A stretch of 9,569 bases of DNA from a candidate division WWE3 bacterium CG22_combo_CG10-13_8_21_14_all_39_12 (GTDB lineage: Bacteria > Patescibacteriota > 4484-211 > GCA-002791395). The position numbers were made by a program, and so were the translations under genes. The notes under the pieces were generated by a model. The model was not told the origin of the DNA and did no database searches. It worked only from the letters and a program-made list of their open reading frames with translations. The stretch is taken from positions 7,076-16,644 of the forward strand of contig PCSU01000092.1 of assembly GCA_002771355.1 (NCBI GenBank). The letters run 5' to 3'. Positions 5,730 through 9,569 of the stretch are shown here, piece by piece (the first letter of the stretch is position 1; each line of letters opens with the position of its first letter).

Positions 5730-7638
5730 GAGTAAGATCTGTTGGGTTATTCTCTTTGGAATGTAATCCAGGTAGTTTTGCTGGTTGTCTTTTTGTAAAC
5801 CAATATCCAACGAGTAGAAGCAGTATAATTCCAACTCCAGTTATCCCAACAGCTGCAACAAGATATGTTCTGGTTATGGATGAGGTATTGATTGGTTCAA
5901 CAACAAGTTTGGGAGTTACAGAAGTACCTGAGGAAGCCCGCGCAACATTAAAAGCAAACACTTCACTTTTTACATATCCTTTTTCTGGATGTTGTACAAC
6001 GGTGTAAGCCTCATGATTCCCATCGTCAAGATGATAACTTAGTTCATAAAACCAATCTCCATTTGCATCAGCTGTAGTGCTTACAATAATTGGATCAGAA
6101 AATATGTATATATCTACAACGGCGAATGGTTCTGTTTTTCCAGAAAGTGTTAAAACTTCTGTAGAAACATGGGTTTTTGCTTGTACCGAAGTAATTGTAA
6201 CTTCTTTACTTGTAGCGGGTTCAATATATGGCAATTGTTCAACCGATGGAGGCATAAATGCTTGTTGTGAAGTATCAAGGGTTTCGGTAAAACAGTTGGA
6301 AGCAATTGTACGTTCTTCAAACGTTGCTTTGCTTTTACCTTCTTGTATTTCTGTTGCTCTTGCCACACCGAGGGCGTCTTCAAGACAGGTCTGTGTCTCT
6401 TCGGGAAGATTAATGACAAGTGGTGGCTGAGTAATGCCCTCGTCAAGAGTAAAACATTCTCTTGCATTAGTTAGTTCAGATGCGACCGGGCGCGCACCAC
6501 TTTCAAGGATTTGTTGTAACCGCTTAGTACCAAGCTTGATTTCAAGACAGCTTAATAAGGTTGGGTCGAGTTCATTTTTTCTTGCATAGCTAATTTCTCG
6601 AGGTTTTGTTGTACAGGCCTTGGCTTGTAGTAATTCATCGCTTGTTGGGCTTTGGTTATCTACGGTAATTTGACTATATCTTTTTTCGGATAGTATTTGT
6701 TTAAGACAAGCAATTGTTTGGGCATCTAGATCAATGGTTCGATTTATTTTAAAACATCGTTGTGCTGCAGATAGTAAAGATCCTAGTTCTGATGGGTTTT
6801 TTTGTTCTCCTGTTGGACTAAAGTATCTTGCATAGATTTCGGCACTATAAACTGTTTTTAAACATAGCTGAACATCATCTGCTCTATACATATTTGAAAT
6901 GTTTTCGCTTTGGGTTTTATCCACTGGGGTTGTGGAATCACTAGTAGTACGTGGTGTTATTTTTGGCGTAGGAGTAGGCGTTTTTTGAGGACGAATTGTA
7001 GGGGAGATTGAATTTCCATTACTAGAATTTATAGGTGTTGGCGTTGGGGTAGGTGGGGTGAATGTTGGAACAATAATTGTTGTTGATGGCAAATTAATTG
7101 GTGTTGGTTTTGGAGTGGGAGAGGGGGTTGGTGATGGGTTTGCCCCATTTGTTCCGTCATTAGTACCTGTTGTTGAAGATGAAGGAGTTGGTGTGTTTGT
7201 TATCGTATCAATTTGTAATCCAGGTGTAGGTGATGGAGTAATTTGAATAAGGTCAACAATTTTTACACTAGCGGAAGCGGCTTTTTCAAGTACTTTAACA
7301 ACAATAGTATTTGCATATGTTCCAGGTATTTCTCCAGCTCTAAAAATACCAGTTGGACTTATGTGACCGCCACCTTTTAATACATTCCATTGTGTGTAGT
7401 CTGCGGGTGCTTCATATTGGTTACCATTAGGGGTTGTGACTATTGCATGAAACGTAATGGTTTGAAGGGGTTTTAGCAGTACTTGATCTGGAACAATGCG
7501 TACTACAAAATTGTTGTCAGTACTGGTAGTAGTTGTATTATCAGTAATTGTGGTGGAATCAGTAGCTGATACAGAACCAGCAATAATTCCAATAAGTAAA
7601 ACAGCAGATACAACGGCACTAATTTTAGGCAGATTCAT
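5707..7638 (-). CDS. Large membrane-anchored surface protein with Ig-like domains, Pro/Thr linker and four paired-Cys repeats
   Basis: A 643-residue secreted protein of unknown function. In order: signal peptide (1-25, possible cleavage after VSA); an Ig-like (BIG-type) domain (44-130) with the typical GGHISPTGIFRAG..PGTY strand pattern; a Pro/Thr/Ser-rich linker (134-240) with repeated PTPTP; four helical repeats with cysteines at 259/295, 311/342, 364/395 and 418/449, period 52-54 residues; a second Ig-like domain (478-566) of the adhesin type (VLTLSGKTEPFAVVDIYI, ANGDWFYEL); a C-terminal membrane helix (about 591-614) followed by KR and a ~27-residue charged cytoplasmic tail. There is no LPXTG sortase site. 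Each repeat follows the pattern C-L-(K/E)...LG..R...I...G......E...A..C-(F/T), suggesting one disulfide per repeat. An extended stalk or adhesin is plausible. The ATG at 7638 lies 7 nt after a -10 without an SD. The 3' end overlaps the kinase gene. Confidence 0.88.
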   Translation of the reverse strand: MNLPKISAVVSAVLLIGIIAGSVSATDSTTITDNTTTTSTDNNFVVRIVPDQVLLKPLQTITFHAIVTTPNGNQYEAPADYTQWNVLKGGGHISPTGIFRAGEIPGTYANTIVVKVLEKAASASVKIVDLIQITPSPTPGLQIDTITNTPTPSSSTTGTNDGTNGANPSPTPSPTPKPTPINLPSTTIIVPTFTPPTPTPTPINSSNGNSISPTIRPQKTPTPTPKITPRTTSDSTTPVDKTQSENISNMYRADDVQLCLKTVYSAEIYARYFSPTGEQKNPSELGSLLSAAQRCFKINRTIDLDAQTIACLKQILSEKRYSQITVDNQSPTSDELLQAKACTTKPREISYARKNELDPTLLSCLEIKLGTKRLQQILESGARPVASELTNARECFTLDEGITQPPLVINLPEETQTCLEDALGVARATEIQEGKSKATFEERTIASNCFTETLDTSQQAFMPPSVEQLPYIEPATSKEVTITSVQAKTHVSTEVLTLSGKTEPFAVVDIYIFSDPIIVSTTADANGDWFYELSYHLDDGNHEAYTVVQHPEKGYVKSEVFAFNVARASSGTSVTPKLVVEPINTSSITRTYLVAAVGITGVGIILLLLVGYWFTKRQPAKLPGLHSKENNPTDLTPTQEEEQ

Positions 7639-7645
7639 TTATTTA

Positions 7646-7674
7646 AGAGTAGCTAAATGTAAAACGATTGTAAA
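7646..7674 (-). promoter_or_regulatory. Promoter of the surface-protein gene (leaderless)
   Basis: On the minus strand, TTTACA (7669-7674), a 17-nt spacer and TACTCT (7646-7651) are followed by 7 nt and the ATG at 7638. No Shine-Dalgarno is present. The CGTACG repeats and a GACAA-A-TTGTC inverted repeat (7685-7695) lie just upstream and could bind a regulator. Confidence 0.7.
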
Positions 7675-7697
7675 GTAGTACCAAGACAAATTGTCCT

Positions 7698-7737
7698 TAA
7701 CGTACGTTTCTAACGTACGTATACTATCGTACGTGTC
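7698..7737. repeat. Triple CGTACG palindrome cluster
   Basis: Three copies of TA(A/T)CGTACGT occur at 7698, 7711 and 7725, with 13- and 14-bp periods. Each core ACGTACGT (or TCGTACGT) is itself palindromic. The third copy lies in the last codons of the upstream membrane-protein gene. The first two could also fold as an 8-bp hairpin with a 5-nt loop (7700-7720), but no T-tract follows on either strand. The position, 24-64 bp upstream of the surface-protein -35, fits an operator array better than a terminator. Confidence 0.75.
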
Positions 7738-8428
7738 TCATTGGTAACACCGAGGGTTTAGGGAATCTTTGAAACTGTGGAGTCTGTATTTTATCAGCAA
7801 TAAATATTTCCCCATCCCATTCACCAATAAACGTTACTTGTAGTTCAGGTCTAATAATTATATGTGGTGGGATAAAATTAGGGATTTTAACTACAACCAA
7901 ATCTCTATCTGGAATGAAAATCGTAACAAAATTAGGTTCAATATTTGTAACAACACCTGCAATCCATGCATCGTCGTCGTATTTAAAATTGTACAAACCA
8001 TGAGTTGGTTCAAATGTTTCAAATTGTTCATTAAGTCCAGATAGGTTTGTAATTATCCCCATGGTAAGAACAGTTCCCACAACTATAAGTACAAATGTTT
8101 TTGAATCAGTTTTGTATGAAAAATCATAATGACGCAAAAATAGTATGCCAAGAACAATGCTTAGGGTTGCAACAATAACAGATAGCCAGGGGAATGTTTG
8201 TAGGAACGGTGAAATTCCTTGTGGTCCAAAACCTAAGAATGAAATCAACGGGGATCGTTGCGACATGAAGATAGCGTGACTGACAAAAAATGTTCCAGCA
8301 ATAATCACACCAATTGTTCCAATGGTAATAAGAATAGAGCCAAAAATAAAATAGTATCGTGGACGCATTTTAATCTCGCCTTGGTTTATTTTTTGTAGTA
8401 TTGATTGTTGTATGTCGTTGTTATCCAT
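7724..8428 (-). CDS. Three-helix membrane protein, probable anti-sigma factor
   Basis: From the ATG at 8428 this gives 234 residues. A short cytoplasmic N-terminus (1-24, DIQQSILQKINQGEIKMRPR) precedes membrane helices at about 26-50, 79-98 and 112-130. A ~100-residue C-terminal part is rich in beta strands (AGVVTNIEPNFVTIFIPD..VVVKIP..VTFIGEWDGEIFIADKI) and should lie outside by the positive-inside rule. The gene directly follows the ECF sigma gene with an 8-nt ATGGATAA overlap, the usual place for an anti-sigma factor; that role is inferred from position and topology. No zinc-type HxxxCxxC motif is present; the N-terminal segment is the only candidate sigma-binding part. Start alternatives are ATG 8440 and TTG 8452; none has a good SD, and 8428 was chosen for the tight stop-start overlap. 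The last codons carry one of the CGTACG repeats. Confidence 0.75.
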   Translation of the reverse strand: MDNNDIQQSILQKINQGEIKMRPRYYFIFGSILITIGTIGVIIAGTFFVSHAIFMSQRSPLISFLGFGPQGISPFLQTFPWLSVIVATLSIVLGILFLRHYDFSYKTDSKTFVLIVVGTVLTMGIITNLSGLNEQFETFEPTHGLYNFKYDDDAWIAGVVTNIEPNFVTIFIPDRDLVVVKIPNFIPPHIIIRPELQVTFIGEWDGEIFIADKIQTPQFQRFPKPSVLPMRHVR

Positions 8429-8981
8429 AATGTTGTTCATAGAGTGCTGCAAGCATTTTTTTGCCTCTGTTTATTCGTGTTCCTACAGTTCCTGTTGGCA
8501 TTCTTAAAATATCACTAATTTCACCGTATGATTTTTCTTCACTATAAAAAAGAAGTAATGGTTCTTTATAATCATCTGGTAAAAAATCTAGAAGTGCCGT
8601 TATTTCTATTTTTACATCTTCTTGTTCTATTTTTTCTTCGATGGTAGGGGCGTCATCTTGAATAGATTCGAATACTGTTTTATCGATACCGTTTGTTGTT
8701 CGTTTGCGTTTGCGCAAAACATTCATCGCCTCATTGTGAGTAATCCTATATATCCAGCTCGAAAATTTTCTTTTTATATCAAAACTTTGCATGTTTTTGT
8801 ACGCTTTCATAAACGCATTTTGTACAACGTCTTTGGCCTCGTGTTCATCGGTAATAAGTTTTTTAGCATACCTAAAGAGCTTGTCCTCGTACCTGTGCAT
8901 GATTTCAGCAAAGGCATTGTTATCGCCCTTTTGCGTGAAATGTGCTAATTGTTCATCAGTCTCTGATGCCATTGTAACCAT
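8421..8981 (-). CDS. ECF-type sigma-70 factor (RpoE/SigW-like)
   Basis: A 186-residue alternative sigma factor that directs RNA polymerase to specific promoters. Region 2 covers about residues 22-94: AFAEIMHRYEDKLFRYAKKL, the conserved DVVQNAFMKAYKN (51-63) for core binding and -10 recognition, and FSSWIYRITHNEAMNVLRKR. An acidic linker (105-125) leads to region 4 (128-182), with FLPDDYKEPLLLFYSEEKSY and a helix-turn-helix YGEISDILRMPTGTVGTRIN for -35 contact. Regions 1 and 3 are absent, as usual for the ECF group. The ATG at 8981 was chosen over the ATG at 8972 because a TACAAT -10 ends 7 nt before it, matching the leaderless spacing of neighbouring genes. It is the first gene of a two-gene unit with the probable anti-sigma factor. 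Confidence 0.94.
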   Translation of the reverse strand: MVTMASETDEQLAHFTQKGDNNAFAEIMHRYEDKLFRYAKKLITDEHEAKDVVQNAFMKAYKNMQSFDIKRKFSSWIYRITHNEAMNVLRKRKRTTNGIDKTVFESIQDDAPTIEEKIEQEDVKIEITALLDFLPDDYKEPLLLFYSEEKSYGEISDILRMPTGTVGTRINRGKKMLAALYEQHYG

Positions 8982-8988
8982 GCACTAC

Positions 8989-9011
8989 ATTGTAATACGT
9001 TTGAGCGTATT
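8989..9011 (-). promoter_or_regulatory. Sigma gene promoter -10 with overlapping palindromic operator
   Basis: On the minus strand, TACAAT (8989-8994) ends 7 nt before the sigma ATG. No TTGACA-like -35 is found at 16-19 nt, nor an ECF GGAAC motif. Instead, the -10/-35 spacer is filled by a perfect inverted repeat AATACG-CTCAAA-CGTATT (8994-9011), which suggests regulation by a dimeric DNA-binding protein. Confidence 0.6.
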
Positions 9012-9033
9012 TTTTCTTTCGCGAATTCTATGG

Positions 9034-9062
9034 GTTACAGGCTAACTTTTATTTGTTACACT
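9034..9062 (+). promoter_or_regulatory. Promoter of the 114-aa protein gene
   Basis: GTTACA (9034-9039), a 17-nt spacer and TACACT (9057-9062) predict a start near 9069 and a leader of about 50 nt containing the strong Shine-Dalgarno. This contrasts with the leaderless arrangement of the other units. A better-placed alternative was not seen. Confidence 0.5.
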
Positions 9063-9106
9063 AAATATGTACTATTGTGCAATCGATTCTTCGCACCTAT
9101 ATTCCC

Positions 9107-9113
9107 AAGGAGG
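9107..9113 (+). promoter_or_regulatory. Consensus Shine-Dalgarno AAGGAGG
   Basis: AAGGAGG lies 5 nt before the ATG at 9119, a full match to the anti-SD core. It fixes the start at 9119 rather than at the upstream GTG (9077) that gives a 14-residue longer reading. Confidence 0.92.
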
Positions 9114-9118
9114 TTGTT

Positions 9119-9463
9119 ATGCAATGGCCAACGTTTTTTAAAAATTGGTTTGGTGGCAAGAAAGTGGTTGCCCCAGCAAAACGGGTGTTTATTGTAGGTA
9201 CCCCTGAAGAAGTTCACAAAATGGGGGTGTTCATGCCGGGGGTTACCGTTGTCACCGAGGCAAAAGATGCCAATGTAATCCTATTGAGGGTTGAAGACCT
9301 CGATGAGGGTTACGAAAGTAGGTATCCAAACGCCAAACGGTATTGTTTGGTAACCACGACCCGAACCGATGCGGCAAAGCGTGCAAAGGATTCAGGTGTC
9401 ATTCACGACTATTTTGTGATGAGCAACACGGTTCCAGTAGGTCTCAAGGAAGCGGTCATGTGA
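9119..9463 (+). CDS. Small protein of unknown function (114 aa)
   Basis: I do not recognise this protein. It begins MQWPTFFKNWFGGKK, an amphipathic aromatic and basic segment, then has an alternating strand/helix pattern: KRVFIVGTPEEVHKMG, GVTVVTEAKDANVILLRVED, AKRYCLVTTTRTDAAKRAKD and GVIHDYFVM. This resembles a compact flavodoxin- or receiver-like alpha/beta fold, but no catalytic motif is clear; Asp residues are scattered rather than placed as in a response regulator. No signal peptide or membrane helix is seen, so it is likely cytoplasmic. It has its own promoter, a perfect SD and a strong terminator. Its coding sequence is visibly richer in G/C and in C-ending codons (acc, gtc, gcc, ctc) than its AT-rich neighbours. 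These traits suggest a highly expressed single-gene unit, or recent arrival by transfer. Confidence 0.8.
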   Translation: MQWPTFFKNWFGGKKVVAPAKRVFIVGTPEEVHKMGVFMPGVTVVTEAKDANVILLRVEDLDEGYESRYPNAKRYCLVTTTRTDAAKRAKDSGVIHDYFVMSNTVPVGLKEAVM

Positions 9464-9483
9464 GACGCCTCCTTGAAGTTTCA

Positions 9484-9520
9484 AAAGCTCCCGGGTAAAA
9501 CCTACCCGGGAGCTTTCTTG
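9484..9520 (+). terminator. Rho-independent terminator of the 114-aa gene
   Basis: A perfect 14-bp stem (9484-9497 with 9503-9516, AAAGCTCCCGGGTA / TACCCGGGAGCTTT) closes a 5-nt loop AAACC and runs into TTTCTTG. It begins 20 nt after the stop codon. It is the strongest hairpin in the window. Confidence 0.93.
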
Positions 9521-9535
9521 TAATTAATCCTGCAT

Positions 9536-9569
9536 AAAAAAGGCCACCAGAGATAAACCCTGACGGCCT
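9536..9569 (-). terminator. Leftward terminator, probably of a gene beyond the right edge
   Basis: Read on the minus strand, AGGCCGTCAGGG (9558-9569) pairs with CTCTGGTGGCCT (9541-9552) as a 12-bp stem with three G-T wobbles, followed by a T-tract (plus-strand A run 9536-9541). It implies a convergent gene to the right. A bidirectional role is possible but the right flank is not visible. Confidence 0.7.

Noticed and set aside
6150..6467. 105-residue minus-strand frame within the surface-protein gene
   Set aside because: Another frame of the same strand inside a well-supported gene; low-complexity translation with no recognisable features.
7058..7246. Val/Gly-rich plus-strand frame
   Set aside because: It is the antisense reading of the Pro/Thr-rich linker repeats.
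7700..7720. Terminator hairpin after the anti-sigma gene
   Set aside because: An 8-bp stem can form, but no T-tract follows on either strand and a third CGTACG copy breaks the hairpin logic.
8428..8452. Longer starts (TTG 8452, ATG 8440) for the membrane protein
   Set aside because: Neither has an SD; the ATG at 8428 gives the tight stop-start overlap seen at the other coupled junction. The choice remains uncertain.
9067..9141. 24-codon leaderless upstream frame overlapping the 114-aa gene start
   Set aside because: The ATG is only 4 nt after the predicted -10, so transcription would probably start inside or after it; the coding text shows no special feature.

Overview
The window looks like part of a small-genome bacterial chromosome, most likely a Patescibacteria/CPR member (Microgenomates-like). 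This is inference. It rests on AT-rich DNA, tight gene packing, a Pro/Thr-rich ('PTPTP') membrane-anchored surface protein with paired-Cys repeats, and a short TTGTAAC-type tandem repeat in a spacer. TGA is a normal stop here (the solute-binding protein gene ends in TGA), which argues against the Gracilibacteria code.

Layout. 1-461 (-): 5' part of umuC, cut by the left edge. 462-648: non-coding spacer with a REP-like palindrome and a 7-bp tandem repeat. 649-1086 (-): umuD. 1087-1226: divergent promoter region. 1227-4373 (+): a three-gene ABC importer operon (membrane-anchored solute-binding protein, two-module permease, short ATPase) of the iron(III)-type family. 4398-5729 (+): an orphan membrane sensor histidine kinase whose promoter lies in the end of the ATPase gene. 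5707-7638 (-): a 643-aa surface protein, overlapping the kinase gene tail to tail by 23 bp. 7639-7723: regulatory spacer with a CGTACG repeat cluster. 7724-8428 (-) and 8421-8981 (-): a three-helix membrane protein (probable anti-sigma) and an ECF sigma factor, overlapping by 8 nt. 8982-9118: divergent promoter region. 9119-9463 (+): an unrecognised 114-aa protein with a consensus Shine-Dalgarno (SD) and a strong terminator. 9536-9569: a terminator hairpin pointing left, probably for a gene beyond the right edge.

The genes suggest three loosely related functions: SOS translesion synthesis (UmuD/UmuC), nutrient or metal uptake (ABC operon), and envelope sensing (histidine kinase, sigma/anti-sigma pair, surface protein). 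The sigma/anti-sigma pair lies directly upstream of the surface protein on the same strand, so that protein may belong to its regulon; this is unproven.

The most striking pattern is in the starts. Five first-of-unit genes (umuD, the solute-binding protein, the kinase, the surface protein and the sigma factor) and, more weakly, the permease have a -10-like hexamer ending 6-8 nt before the ATG and no SD, as expected for leaderless mRNAs. The internal ATPase gene and the 114-aa gene have clear SD sequences instead.
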